From Dipteris shenzhenensis (Eukaryota > Polypodiophyta > Polypodiopsida > Gleicheniales), in NCBI GenBank assembly GCA_047967505.1, contig CM106538.1: a stretch of DNA of 64,000 nucleotides; one strand, written 5' to 3'. A program made the translations under genes and the position numbers. The notes below the pieces were generated by a model. The model worked only from the letters and a program-made list of their open reading frames with translations, ran no database searches and had not been told where the DNA came from. Shown one piece after another: positions 1-12,692 of the stretch. Numbering within the stretch: the first letter of the stretch is position 1; each line of letters begins with the position of its first letter.

Positions 1-132
1 TAGATAAGGATAGCTGTCATCCAGCTATTATTCGTGGGCGGTGTACCAACCGCATCTCCAGCTAACAGGTCGGTGACATAAATGCACAACAGTCACCCTG
101 GCATATCGCGAGTGGAGCTCGATATCTCAACA
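1..132 (-). repeat. Partial 3' LTR of element A
   Basis: Bases 1-132 match 5219-5350 base for base by eye, ending in TCTCAACA on the plus strand. In element orientation the LTR starts TGTTGAGATATC. The rest lies left of the window. Confidence 0.95.
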
Positions 133-1660
133 CTCCCCCTCGAGCTCAATCCCAATTCCTGCACACCAAGCAGGTCTCTGAACTTGCGCAGCTTCTCTGC
201 GCCCAATGCTTTCGTGAAGATGTCAGCTACCTGATCCTCTGTGCTGACATAAACTAGATCAATGAGACCTAGTAAGACCTTCTCCCGCACATAGTGATAA
301 TGCACCTCAATGTGCTTTGTTCTGGCATGAAAGAGTGGGTTCTTTGCCAAATGTATACTACTCATGTTGTCACAATAAATGACAACTGGCCCATCTGTAG
401 ACTGATGCATATCATAAAGTAGCTTATGCAACCAAGCTACCTCACATGCAGCCATTGTTGCACCCTTGTACTCAGCCTCTGTGCTCGATAAGGCAACTAT
501 AGGCTGTTTCTTGCTGCTCCAAGTGACTGCAGCACTCCCAAAAGAGAACACATATCCACTGGTAGATCGTCTATCAGAAATGCTACCAGCCCAATCAGCA
601 TCAGTGTATCCATGCAACTGTATCTGAACCCCAGCCTCATAAAATAGTCCATACTGCAATGTGGACTTCACATACCTGAGTATGCGTCTAGCCGCATCCA
701 AATGCGGTTTCCTTGGAGCCTACATAAACTGACTTACCAACCCAACAGCATAGCTCAAATCTGGCCTGGTAATAGTCATGTAAATCAAACTTCCTACTAT
801 GCATCTGTACATAGTAGGGTCTTCCAGAAGCTCACCTGCATTTGCGCTCAGCTTCACATTCTGCTCCAAAGGAACTGAAATAGGCTTACAGCCTGTCATC
901 CCATATTTGGACAACATGTCCAATCCATACTGCCTCTGCAAGAGCTGTATCCCACTTGGTGATCTAATCACCTCAATGCCCAAGAAATAACGCAGCTCTC
1001 CCAAATCCTTCATCTCAAACTTCTGCCTCAATAGCATTTTCACATGAAGGATATCTTCATCACTATCACCTGTGATGATCAAATCATCAACATAAATGAC
1101 CAGCAGCATAATCCCTTTCTCTGTTTTTCTCACATAGAGTGAGAAATCTGCCTTGGAAATCTGAAAGCCAATAGTGACAAGATATTGTCCTATCTTGTCA
1201 GACCATGCTCTAGGTGCTTGCTTCAAGCCATACAAGGCTTTCTTCAACCTGCAAACAAACTCAGGATGAATAGCATGAACATAACCTGCTGGCTGCTCCA
1301 TAAAGACCTCTTCTTGCAAATCACCATGCAAGAAGGCATTTTTTACATCCATCTGATGTAAAGACCATCCCTTTGATGCAGCCATAGCAATGGCTGCTCT
1401 TACGGTTGCCATCCTTGCAACCGGGCTGAAAGTTTCTTCATAATCAATGCCATATGTCTGTGCATACCCCTTGACAACTAATCTTGCCTTGTATCTATTC
1501 ACAGAACCATCTGCATTGTGCTTGATCTTATAAACCTACTTACAGCCAATTGCATTCTTGCCTTTAGGCAAAGGCACCAATTCCCATGTAGCATTAGCAT
1601 CCAAGGCATCCATTTCTTCATCCATGGCTTTCTCCCATTTTTCATTTCCCATGGCTTGCT
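93..1660 (-). pseudogene. Element A reverse transcriptase and RNase H
   Basis: This is the C-terminal half of the copia polyprotein. The RT part (about 720-1502) has [37 protein letters not shown] and the catalytic LLVIYVDDLII. The RNase H part (93-701) has [17 protein letters not shown] and YCDN, supplying the expected acidic residues, then the usual VADIFTKAL tail; its reading frame runs on into the LTR. A TAG replaces Trp in the GCKWVYK motif near 1540 and another TAG interrupts the QFM-APRKPH stretch near 721. Active-site residues look intact, so the damage is limited to point stops. Confidence 0.93.
133..142 (-). promoter_or_regulatory. Polypurine tract of element A
   Basis: Directly internal to the 3' LTR, the minus strand reads CGAGGGGGAG. 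In LTR retrotransposons this purine run primes plus-strand DNA synthesis. Its position touching the LTR supports the boundary at 132. Confidence 0.85.
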
Positions 1661-2587
1661 CAAAAAGAAGTGGGTACTGGTTCCTGTATCACTTTGACCA
1701 TATAGGCATAGTGAATGGCTGTAAATCCATCATATTTCAGCCTATCCACAGGATACCTAACCCTGGTAGACCTGCGCAAAATAGGCTCACTTCTAGGTGC
1801 TCTCAAAACATCCCTGGTCTTCCTTACTCCAGGTGTAACAACAGAAGGAATACCCAACTCATCATCAATGCTCTGTTCTGAGCCACTGGATTCACCATCC
1901 ACATAAGAGTGACCTGCATTCACATCAAACATGGGCTCATCTACCTTCTCTTTTTCCTTTCGTGATACCTGCGTACCACTATCTACATTGCTTTGAGGGG
2001 ATTCTCCTGATCTCAATCTGCCTGTCCATGGCGAAGTATGTGAACCACTGGTAGAGGACACTCCAGGTCCACTGATATTTTGTGATTGCTGCTGTGCATT
2101 CTGTGCAGCATTACCATTTTGTGCATCTACATCAATCATCACATTTACTGGTTTATACCAGCTGCTCATCTCATCAAAAACATCTCTGCTCACTGTGAAC
2201 TTACGTGTAGAAGGGTTATAGCATCTATACCCTTTCTGCTGCAAAGAATAACCAATAAAGATGCACTTCTCAGCTTTTGGATCCAACTTGGACCTCAACT
2301 CATCTGGCACATGGACATAAGCAATGCAACCAAAAATCTTCAAATGAGAAATATCTGGTTTCCTACCAGTATACATCTCCTCTGGCGTCATGCCATGTAT
2401 TGCTGCAGTGGGAGTCCTATTCTATATAGACTGCTGTAGCAACTGCTTCAGCCCAATAATAATCTGGTAGATCTTTTTCATTTAGCATAGCCCGAGACAC
2501 CTCTCCAATATGCCTTTTTTTTCTTTCTGCAATTCCATTTTGCTGTGGGGTATGACTGCATGAATATTGCTGCTTTATACCATGTTC
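1660..2587 (-). pseudogene. Element A integrase C-terminus and linker to RT
   Basis: On the minus strand the frame continues from the integrase core (SCSHTPQQNGIAERK at about 2520-2565, YWAEAVATAVYI at about 2430-2465) to TPEEMYTGRKPDISHLKIFGC, a standard copia integrase C-terminal block, then a low-complexity Ser/Gly/Glu linker to RT. A TAG interrupts the FL-EHG segment at about 2590. A small indel near 2425 shifts the frame between AVYI and NRTPTAA. Full activity would need both lesions to be absent. Confidence 0.9.
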
Positions 2588-4453
2588 CTACAAGAACCTT
2601 GCAAACTCATTTGAGAGGTACTCTCCCCCTCCATCTGACCTTAGGCATTTTATTTGCAGGCCTGTTTCTTTTTCAACCATAGCTTTGAAAGCTTTGAAGT
2701 GCCCAAACACTTCACTTTTCTTTTTCATAAAATACACCCACAGTTTTCTGCTGAAGTCATCAATAAATGTGACAAAATAGTGGCAGCCTCCAATAGATGC
2801 AGCTTTTGTAGTCCACACATCAGAGTGGATTAATTCCAATGGTTTTTTACTCTCTTGAACATGCCTAGGAAAAGGTTTCCTTGCCTGTTTCCCAAATTGA
2901 CAGGCTTCACAAATCTTGTGCATTTCTGCAACCTTGAATTTTGGCAATCCTGCAACAATATTTTGGGCTTGCATTGATTTAAGTCGCTGTATATTAACAT
3001 GACCAATGCGTTTGTGCCAGATATCAATATCTGCAACTACACCGGTCCCATGTGCAAACATTGCTGCACTCAATTCAGGCATGTCTGCATCCAATGTAAA
3101 CATCCTGCCCTTCTTCTTTCCTTTTGCTATCAAGCGACCATTATTTTTCATATCCTCAACAAAGCATCCATGAGGATTAAATCTGACCTGCAAGCCCTGC
3201 TCAACCATCTGACCAACAGAAACCAGGTTCTTGGTGATGTTCGGGACATGAAATACATCAGAGAAGTATTTCTTTTTCCCATCCTGCATAGACAAAGGAA
3301 TTTTGCCAATCTGCACAATAGGATGTGCAGTATCATCACTAGTCTCCACAAATCCTGGTTTTTCCATTTTTCTTGCATCCTGCATCCATTCAGCGTGACC
3401 TGTCATGTGGTTTGACGCACCCGAGTCAACATACCACACATCATTGCTTTCTTTTGCACTTGTTACAGAATTTGTCATATGCTGCACCATAAACAAATGC
3501 TCATTTCTGTCATCACCCTGTCTACTAGAGGATGCATAATTGCCTTGCTGCAATTTTCCATTCATAATGTCATTCTGCTTTTTATAGCAGTCCTTAGCCA
3601 TATGACCCATTTTGCCACAATAGTAGCATTCAATATTGCTGTTTGCATTTTGGCCTCTCTGCCATCCACCACGGCCTCTTTGGCTCCCCCTGCCTCTAGA
3701 GTTCCCATGTCCTCCTGCATAGGACTGGTTTTCTTGCATTTGCTGCATATTTTGATTTCTACCACAGCCTGCAGATCGGCCTCCTCTACCTCTGCCTCTA
3801 CCTCTGCCAGCATTTGAGTAGAAGATAGTTTCTTTTGAAGTTCCTGCTGAAGAAGATGCACCCCCATTTCTCTGCTCTTCATAAATTAGAAGAGCAATCA
3901 ACTCCTCAAAATCAGGAAAGTTTTCACGGATGGCAATGGATGTCCGGAACTGTGCATAATCCTTTCCTAGACCATTCAAGGTCACGGAAACCAAATCGTC
4001 ATCATCCACTGGCGACCCAATGGAAGCAAGTGCATCCGCAATTTTCTTCACCTTCATGTGGTAGTCATTGATGTTCATGTTTTCTCTCTGCACATTATGC
4101 AACTCCTGTTTGAGTTGCATTTTCCTGGCTTGCGTATTTGTGCTGTACATTTTTGCCAAAGTATCCCATGCCTCCTTTGGCGTATTTGCATCCTGAATAT
4201 GCACAATCATGGAGTCCGAAATACTGATAGACAGCCAGTACATAACTTTCCTGGCTCTCTCATGCCATCCTTTGAATGCCTGCATTTCCTGTTGACTGGG
4301 AACATTAGGAAGAACAGGTTCTTCTTCATTTCCTGTAATGAATTCCCAATAGCCTTTTCCCATCAAGAAATTCGTCATTCTAAACTTCCATGCCTGGAAG
4401 TTATTCTTGTCAAGCTTTTCAGTGACAATCTATGAAAGAGAATCAGATGCCAT
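2588..4453 (-). pseudogene. Element A Gag, nucleocapsid, protease and integrase N-terminus
   Basis: The Gag ATG is at 4453 (MASDSLS). A TAG at 4430-4432 follows seven codons, and the frame is then open for about 600 codons. Order: Gag helical domain; Gly/Arg-rich stretch; CCHC zinc knuckle CYYCGKMGHMAKDC (about 3590-3635); protease with the DSGA active-site motif in VWYVDSGASNHMTG (about 3400-3440); pre-integrase zinc domain IWHKRIGHVN and CEACQFGKQ; integrase core with HSDVW and SDGGGEY, both carrying catalytic Asp. Gag packages RNA in cytoplasmic particles and integrase inserts the cDNA. Apart from the early stop this is the best-preserved gag-integrase segment in the window. Confidence 0.93.
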
Positions 4454-4985
4454 TACAGAACACTGCAAAATATTCTGTCACTGCAAAAAAACACAGCTTT
4501 TGCCTCACACGGGCAGATCTGCAAAACTGACGAAAGTGGTATTTCACCACACAGTCACTTCCTAGTGACGATTTTGCATCAACAGGCAACAGGCATGAAT
4601 CTGCAACTCCCAATATCTCTGCACACAGGCATACGATGCAATTTTTGCGGCACCTTTCCACCGACTAGCCGCGCAGTGGTTGCACAGCAAAAAACAGGGC
4701 CTTTTTCTAAGTGCCTGCGAAGAACTTCCGCCTTCAAAACGGGCCCCGAAACGGCCTCAAATCAGAAAAATAAAGTCACTAAGGGCTTTGCCCTTTCCCG
4801 CAGCATATACTGCGCTCTCGCCACATCGCGAAGGGCGTCTCAATCTGAAACAGTGCACTCCTGCACTTCTGGCTGTGCTACCTGCAGAGATTTGCTCCCA
4901 AACTCGAAATAGGAAAGCAACACTTGTCCTCTTACCAGGACACCACGAACTTGGCTTGCTTTCTTGAGCTCCTTACCATGAACAA
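4454..4985 (-). other. Untranslated leader of element A
   Basis: This 530-base interval lies between the primer site and the Gag ATG. No convincing reading frame is present on either strand. A leader of this length is usual for plant copia elements and would hold packaging signals, which I cannot define from sequence alone. Confidence 0.7.
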
Positions 4986-4998
4986 GGCTCTGATACCA
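4986..4998 (-). promoter_or_regulatory. Primer binding site of element A
   Basis: The minus strand reads TGGTATCAGAGCC directly after the 5' LTR. This is the usual plant copia site complementary to the 3' end of initiator methionine tRNA. It fixes the element's orientation and the LTR edge at 4999. Confidence 0.93.
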
Positions 4999-5350
4999 TG
5001 TGAAGATTGTGGGAGAGAGGGAAGGAGTCTCACTTGCGGCTTTCTCACATGCACAATGGGGGAATACACACAAAGGTGGAGGCTGAAAACAGTTTTCCTC
5101 TTCTTAGTTGTGAAAGCCAAAAGAACTCTCGTACAAAGAAATAGAAGAACCCTATATGTGGGTCTCAAACCAAACTCAACTAACTAAGGTGGCATACTAA
5201 CTGAGCCACAAACTAGAGTAGATAAGGATAGCTGTCATCCAGCTATTATTCGTGGGCGGTGTACCAACCGCATCTCCAGCTAACAGGTCGGTGACATAAA
5301 TGCACAACAGTCACCCTGGCATATCGCGAGTGGAGCTCGATATCTCAACA
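4999..5350 (-). repeat. 5' LTR of element A (352 bp)
   Basis: The LTR has TG...CA ends (TGTTGAG to CTTCACA in element orientation), with the primer site at one end. The other end is defined by identity with the 3' LTR at 1-132. It should hold the promoter and polyadenylation signals of the element. Confidence 0.93.
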
Positions 5351-5479
5351 GGAAATTCTCTCAACGGAAGTGAACGGAAGAATCTCACAATCACTCAAGA
5401 GAACTCTCAATCTCACAATCTCTCTCACACTCTCAAGAATCACAATGCCTCAGCGGAAGGCAAGGGAGCTCTGATACCA
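5351..5479 (-). mobile_element. Leader fragment and primer site of element B1
   Basis: The minus strand reads TGGTATCAGAGCTCC at 5465-5479, a tRNA-Met-type primer site touching the B1 LTR. About 115 bases of leader follow and are then cut by element A. The rest of B1 would lie left of the window, beyond A. Confidence 0.8.
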
Positions 5480-5736
5480 TGACAAAATATGAAGAGGGGA
5501 GAGGAGAAGAGTGGAGATGAGGAGAGAGGGCACATCTAGAGAGCACACCACAAATGACTAACTGTACACTAGATTTAGTTGAAAAAATAGAATATATACA
5601 AACCCTTTTAGGGTTAGGGTTAGGGGATATAACCCTTTCCTTTATAGCACTCTATAAGGTTAGTGCTATGCACATATGATCATGTGATGGTGCTATGCAC
5701 ACATGATCACATGATGTTGAGTGTGAACTCTCAACA
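5480..5736 (-). repeat. 5' LTR of copia element B1 (257 bp)
   Basis: TG...CA ends (TGACAAAAT to CTCAACA on plus) with a primer site beside it. Clear relatives are at 12693-12920 (minus) and 33473-33701 (plus). It contains tandem telomere-like TTAGGG units at about 5607-5628 and a TATA-like GCTATAAAGG on the minus strand near 5640. Sequence to the right shows no gene. Confidence 0.85.
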
Positions 5737-6464
5737 AACTAGTGGTGGATTAACTGGACAACCAGTGGTGGTTTATGATTTGAGTTGCACCTAGAAACTG
5801 ACATGTATTTGATGTGCAAGTAGAGAATGAAATGGAAGATCAAGAAATAGATGTATTGGAAGCTAGCACTTCCAATAATCCTTCTACAAGAGTTTTGGAA
5901 TGTGAAGATAGTTTGAGTCCCTCAGGGGGTTTCTCAAACACTAATTTTAGAGAATTCGATCTACATGCTAAAGATGTGCTAGACTTGGCCATGGATGATT
6001 GAGCAGATGAGCATCAATCTCACATCATGAATATGGAATGATTAAACAATGGTAGACAACATTGATACAATATATTTTTGGTTGTGAAAACATTTGTAGT
6101 TTGGTTTCATGATTGCAAGATGTAGGGTGAAAGCCCACAGTATCCAAATTTATCAATGCTTCTATAATTATTGACACTTTTGTTGAACTTGTGTTTTTTC
6201 CCAGAGGCATTAACGATGCTAGTGTAGATGTTAATATCAATGCTTTATTATAAAAGTTGTAGAAATAGACCCTAATATTGATGGAAATTTTGTTGAAGAT
6301 TTTGATGCTATGTCATTTTGGCACAAATATCGATGGATGCCATTTTTATTGAAGAATTAAGTAATAAATATCGAATAGCATAAACAAAGGGGCTACTGGT
6401 AGTAGTGGTTGTATGTGTGTAATTCAAATGTATGTGTGTGTGAGTCACTTGTGAACAAAATATA

Positions 6465-6473
<9 letters not shown>
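5737..6473. other. Non-coding interval, no gene recognised
   Basis: AT-rich DNA with only short, low-quality reading frames. A 62-codon frame at 5814-6002 has acidic, Ser-rich composition but no recognisable motif and no coding context; I do not call it a gene. Confidence 0.5.

Positions 6474-6510
<37 letters not shown>
6474..6510. repeat. (GT)n microsatellite
   Basis: Uninterrupted GT dinucleotides, at the left edge of the first copy of a larger tandem duplication. Confidence 0.97.
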
Positions 6511-6513
<3 letters not shown>

Positions 6514-7027
6514 AGATTTAATAATCCCATCAATAAATGAACCATACAATTGATTCAGTAATAGAATAGCTTAACAACATTAACTAGAAATAATTTAGAT
6601 ATGGAGAATAAATACTTGAAGAACTCAAATTAAGTTTCATTTCAAATGTCTTATTACAACCAAACCCTAGTAGGGTTACAAAAAATGAGTAAATAAGTGT
6701 CGAATCCCCATTAGGTAGTCCAAGCTCCAAGGTCAGGGTCCACTTACCTATCACCATCCAAATAAACCATATGTTAGAATAGTATAGCTTAATTTGGGTA
6801 GACAGGTAATGCCTATTTCCCTTGGCTTGTTATTGCTTTACCTAGGAACAAGAACATCTCTCCCAATTCTAGTGTATAAAAGTATAATGATTTCACAAAG
6901 GAAAGCACTAATAAATAATACATTAACTCAATTTTAAAGGAAATGTATCAATAGACTAAAGTTGCATTTAAAGTAGTAAATTAATTAAAGAAAAAATTAA
7001 CTAAAGAATAAATTAAAAAATAATTAG

Positions 7028-7132
7028 GTATGTGTGTGTGTGTGTGTGTCTACATTTTTACTTATCAAAATGTGTGTGTGCACATGCACATGCGTGCGCA
7101 TGTGCATGTGCATGTGCGTGCGTGCGTGCATG

Positions 7133-7222
<90 letters not shown>

Positions 7223-7264
7223 CATGTGCATGTGCAGGTGTAGGTGCGAGTGTAGGTGTAGGTG

Positions 7265-7298
<34 letters not shown>
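7028..7298. repeat. Compound (GT)n / CATG microsatellite
   Basis: Long GT run at 7134-7215 with flanking CATGTGCATG-type interruptions on both sides and a second GT run at 7267-7298. The Cys-Val and His-Thr reading frames across it are artefacts of the dinucleotide. Confidence 0.97.
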
Positions 7299-7299
<1 letters not shown>

Positions 7300-7491
7300 C
7301 CCACCCCCTACCCAAAGGGTAAGACCACATTTGTGGGGAGTAAGCCCACCATGTGGAACTTACTCCCCTCCTAATAGAATGCTAAGTGAGTTCTATTTGG
7401 TAGAAACTATGATAAGTGTGAAAAGTGTTTTTATAAGTAATTGCATACTCCAAATTCACAAGAGGTTGGATCTAGTGTTTTTTCACACAAA

Positions 7492-7573
7492 ACCAATAGT
7501 TAGAAATCAAAGGAAAGAGTAGCCATTACTAAACCAGTAGTTAGAAATCAAAGGAAAGAGTAGCCATTACTAA
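7492..7573. repeat. 41-bp tandem duplication
   Basis: A 41-base unit containing TAGAAATCAAAGGAAAGAGT occurs twice head to tail (copies of the core at 7501 and 7542) with almost no change, so it is recent. Confidence 0.9.
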
Positions 7574-8114
7574 ACTGAGAAGCAATTGTATGGTACTAGC
7601 CATCAACCAAGGGCTAGTTCGGAGATCAATGTGTTTGTGTTTAGATTTAATAATCCCATCAATAAATGAACCATACAATTAGTTCAGTCATAGAATATTT
7701 TAACAACAATAACTAGAAATAATTCAAATATTAAGAATAACTTTAATTTCAAAGGTATTATTACAACCAAACCCCAGTAGGGTTACAAAAAATGAGTAAA
7801 TAAGTGTCAAATCCATCAAGTAGTCCAGGCTCCAAGGTCAGGGTCTACTTACTTGTCACCATACAAAAAAACCATATGTTAGAATAGTATAGCTTAATTT
7901 GGATAGACACGTAATGCATGTTTCCTTGGATTCTTGTAGCTTTACCTAGGAATAAGGACATCCCTCCAAATTCTAGCATATAAAAGTATAACAATTTCAC
8001 AAAGGAAAGCACTAATAAATAATAAATTAACTCAATTTTAAAGGAAATGTACCAATAGACTAAAGTTTCATTTAAAGAAGGAGTAAATTAATTAAAGAAG
8101 AAATTAAATGTAGA

Positions 8115-8392
<278 letters not shown>

Positions 8393-8416
8393 TGAGAGAG
8401 AGAGAGGGGGGGGGGG

Positions 8417-9149
8417 GTAGGTGGGGTAATATAATGTAAATAAATGCATAACATTGCACCATCTCAAGGTTTGTAAATGCGGGGATTGGTACCTAATAAG
8501 CATAAGTATGTGGGGGAGGATTAAGAGTTCGTAAAAAGGGTTATTGTCCTTGGGTTACAAATATGTGTACTTAGTATTATTGTCCTAAGTGGAAAATATC
8601 AGAGGTTATATGTTCTATTTTTGCACCATATGAAAGATTAATATCAAGGGTTATATGTCTGGGAGGCGGGGAAGGGCATGGGGGGGGAGTGTTGTGATGG
8701 GAGATATGTATACCTCATAAGTGTATTATGTCAAAGAAATGTGATATGTATGTGTTAAGGTTACATTAGAACCCCTCAAGAAGGTCTAAGAATATATGAA
8801 CAACAATTAAGATCAAATGGTTATTATATAAAAAAGGGTATTTATAAATACTAGATGTAGTTGAATCCCAAAAAGAAAATATTTTCGGATTGGGAAAAAA
8901 AATCCTTGGAAGAACCTTTGCACAAAACTTCAAGCAACAATGGTGATGCCTACCACCATCTTAGTGTCATAGCATTACTGGACTTGTTATCAATGTCCAC
9001 CACAGTAAAGAACAAGATTAATTCACGAAAAATAAATGGATTGGAAATTCCTTAATCCTTGCACACATAGAATATCACCATACAAAAAAGATCTTTTTTT
9101 GCTTTTTATAGCTTTATAAAGAAAAAGCACCCAAAATATAGGCCTATGA
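8417..9149. other. Non-coding interval
   Basis: AT-rich DNA with no convincing reading frame, RNA gene or transposon end that I can recognise. A short G-rich stretch lies near 8664-8690. Confidence 0.5.
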
Positions 9150-9935
9150 TTGTAATTTTTCCATTAAAAAGTGGTTAGGCTTTTCATTTTTCAATAAACT
9201 TTTTTTTCCCAAAAAGGCCCATGTAATGCCTAAAAGAATTAATAAGGAATTTGGGAAATTTTTAATAATGACTTTGAAAAAAATTAAGGTGTCATTAGCC
9301 CTTAATGTTATGCCTTTTGGGTCCGCAGACCAAAAAACTTTTTTGCAAATAGATCTGTTTGTAAACACCACCAGAGTGCAAATGATGAGCAACACAAGTT
9401 TTAGGACCAGTTCACCAGAACTGACAGATCTGCAAATGGTTACTTCAAACTTGAGTTCCATTCAAACTCCCTAAGTGCAATGGACACTAGAAGCAGGCAA
9501 TGGTTGCCTCTATAGGTCAATTCAGACTCTCAATCGGTCGTCGAAAGGAACAAGGGAATCATAAAAAAACATCTTTTTTTGCTCCAAAAGCACTCAGAGA
9601 ACTTTCCAAAAGTTTCTACAAGGCCTTTGCACACCAATATGCAGGTAAAGTCACCCAATGGAGCTTCTCCTTCCTCCACAGAGCTATAGCAGTAGACTTT
9701 GGGCTCCAAGCTCACACTCAGGCTTTAGCTAGAACACCTGCACTCTGATACCAATTGAGAAATCTCAACAATGGAAGCAAAACAGAAGAAGGTGAGAGAG
9801 AGGGAGAGCCAAAAGAGAGAGCCACACAAGTTTTGGTGGGTGCACAACACCCTAATCTTCTATGTCATCCATATATATGTGTGTTTGAGTATTGTACATA
9901 AGGGGGTTAAGGTACAGTGGCCTTTAACCCCCACA
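9150..9935 (-). mobile_element. 5' fragment of a family E copia element (LTR plus leader)
   Basis: On the minus strand this matches the start of element E at 40536-41270: LTR at 9756-9935 (180 bp, TGTGGGGG start), primer site TGGTATCAGAGTGC at about 9742-9755, then leader sharing GTGGAGGAAGGAGAAGCTC and ACCATTTGCAGATCTGTCAG with E. Homology fades below about 9300, and no gag or pol follows. Reading frames here are leader sequence, not genes. Its right flank is ATATT; no matching left duplication can be identified. Confidence 0.85.
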
Positions 9936-12692
9936 ATATTAAGCTTAGTACAAGGTATCATTCCTCATGTTCTTTCATAGATCAAACCAGCATAATACTA
10001 GAGCTATTGGGATTAAACTAATAGGGTGAGACCACTATTAGTTTTCTTAAAAAAGACTTAGTTACAATAGTGCATGAATAACAATACACATTATTACTTT
10101 GTAGCTTCCTATATAAGTAGATAAAATGAAAGCTAAAACATAAGTTGAATTTTTACCAAGTTGTGTATTATGAAACCCCACAAAGTACTTGAATGTATTT
10201 GAATTTTTATCATGATATGTTTTATGAAATCTCACCAAAGGAATTGAATGTCTTTGCAAACGAGTTAAGAATAAACATACTTTAAAGGGTACTACTATCT
10301 AGCTAACATGCATGGTAAAAAGATGTTGATATGCTCTATTCCATTTAGATGAGAAATTTATGAGCTGAAATTAGAACATAAAATTTATGAAAACCACCTT
10401 AGATAATGTTGCATCTAACTATAATATTGTTGTATAGACCTGTGAAAAAAGGTCCACTAAGAGAATATTATTCAAAGGGTAGACTGGCAACCAAAACACA
10501 CCTTCCTATATTAGCTACTGTGGTCATACCCGAATGGAGTCATATGAAGAAAGGACCAAAAGATTTGAATAGAATGTGGGTCTCACCATTAATTAGTGGT
10601 GAACATGAACAAAATACATACATCTACATCAATGCAAATTTATGTACTAAGTCATGCAAGGATTTCAACAATAATATGAGTAGACAACAAACAACCCTAG
10701 ACCCTATGATTCATGCCCGCATTTTTTGGGGGTCTTAGCAAAAATCAACCATCAAGAGATAAGAACAAAGTGTGAGAGAGGGGGGGGAAGCTGCACACAT
10801 TAGCTTACCATGTCTTAGATAAGTGTGCGAGATAATTAGAGAGATGTGTATAGCTATGCTACCACAAATTTCAAAGTAGCGCTATTGAATCACATTTTCA
10901 TCTGGAAATAATGAAACACAGAAATGTTGAGCATGTGTGTGTTTGTTATCCTTGTCTGTAGCATAAATTAAATAGTAGCACTATTGAATCACACTTTCAT
11001 ATGAAAATAATGTAACAGCCAAAAATTGAACATGTGTGTCTTTGTTATCCTTTTTGTAGTGTCAATTAAAACAAGGTCAATTAAATTACATCAAGACTAC
11101 AATTGCACCCTAAGTATACATAGGATTTGACTATTCTAATTGATGCCCTTGCAATTGTGAAATCCTTGCAAGTAATATCCCAAAAAGAACCCTATTAGGA
11201 GCAAGATAATATGCATTAGGCATGCATTCTTATCATACAAGGAACTTTCTCAGAGACCTCTAATTTCTTGTAGTGTATACAAATGTATATAAATGTACAT
11301 AATTTCTTATAGTGTACATAAATGTATATACTATGTGTGAGCTAAGGTTTGGTTAATGTGATGGTTTTAGATAAATAAAATGGATAGAGACTTTGTTTGT
11401 CAAGGTTTTTTATGAAGGCACAATGGGACTACATTCACAGTGCCTAAAGAAGATAGTTAACATAGGTGCTGAAGCATGTAAGGTTCTATAAGCTGGGGTC
11501 AATTAAAAGGGCCCAAATTGTCTTATGAAGAAAGTGCATATAGAGCTAACACTTGACTAATTTTTTCCAAACATGTTGTGAATGTCTATGGTCTGGGGGA
11601 CTGTCCTAGAATCTCCCTTGCACGTGTAAGTATGAGTTTTTGGCTCATGTTGGCTAAGAGGTGATAAGGTCTGGGTATATCTGTTATGTATTGGATGATG
11701 GCTTGAATCAGCTCTCTTTGGAGTTTTGCCTTGCCTAAAGTTTTCATATCAATGTGAGGCAAGGAAAGGCTACATGTCTATAAGAGATATCCTTTTTCAC
11801 ATGTGAAATACTGACATTTATTCTGATAGTCATATTATGGACACCTGCTTCTAAAAGTTTTTTGATTCCAATATATCGATGCCCATCACCTTCCAATGTA
11901 TTGATGCCCGTCACTCTCATAAAATGACCATCAAGGGCTGGATGGTAGTAGTGAGTTACTTTCCAATATATTGATGCCCGTTGCTTTCATACAATGACCA
12001 TCAAGGGTTGGATGCTAGTAGTGAGTCATGGGGCACTCCCTCAAATGTCTGTGTGCAATTGTAATGCTACATTTCACACCCTTTAACCATAGCAAATCTT
12101 GTGAAGTGGTTCTCTCCTTTGGTTTGTGAGAAACTTAGATGTCTATGTGCAATTGTAGTACCACATTGCACACCCCTTCAACCTAGAAAAAACTTTAGAT
12201 CCTTCTTGTTTGATACAAATAGAAAATGTGAAAATTTATAGTGCTACATTGCACACCCCCTAAACCATAGAACGTGTTGAGAAGTTCTTGTTTCCTTTGG
12301 TTTGTCAAAAATGGATTTTCAATTAAGATTACTTGCATATGTTTGTAGAGAAAATTTTTTGGTTGTATGCAAATAAATTTCAATGTTCTATTTAGTCCAC
12401 TATACAAGCTTGACTTGTAGGATAGCATTTCCAATGGTTTTTTAATCATGTTCAAGTAGGAAATTGTATGATGTATTGACTTTACATTAAAGTTTGAAAT
12501 GCATAGATTACTTTAGACATCAAGTTTGTTAAAATTAGTAGTTGAAAAAGTAAATTAATTATGGCTCAAGAAAGCTAGCCATATGCAATATATCCCAAAA
12601 CCACTCAAGATATGGGTACACCTAAGCCTAGGTTAGATGCATGAAATAGGAGCCACGTAGATTATACAATCAGTGCAAGGGCCATGTGAGAC
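9936..12692. other. Non-coding interval with small tandem duplications
   Basis: No host gene or intact element is recognisable. Two old duplications are visible. A block containing AGTAGCGCTATTGAATCAC at about 10875 recurs near 10974 (period about 99). A roughly 70-base unit with TATTGATGCCCGT occurs at about 11867, 11891 and 11961. Phrases such as CTACATTGCACACCCC recur between 12060 and 12260. A 110-codon frame at 10406-10738 shows no family motif. Confidence 0.5.

Larger units (their letters stand above)
1..5350 (-). mobile_element. Ty1/copia LTR retrotransposon, family A (3' end cut by window start)
   Basis: This is an almost complete copia element read on the minus strand: 5' LTR at 4999-5350, primer site, about 530-base leader, gag, protease, integrase, reverse transcriptase and RNase H (the copia order), polypurine tract and partial 3' LTR at 1-132. 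The two LTRs look identical over the 132 bases that can be compared, so the insertion is recent. The coding region nevertheless carries several TAG stops and one frameshift, so this copy cannot make its own full polyprotein. It sits in the leader of element B1, just left of the B1 primer site. Its left target duplication lies outside the window, so it cannot be checked. Confidence 0.95.

Noticed and set aside
4443-5187. Overlapping frames on both strands in the leader and LTR of element A
   Set aside because: They lie in untranslated leader and LTR sequence, with no family motif.
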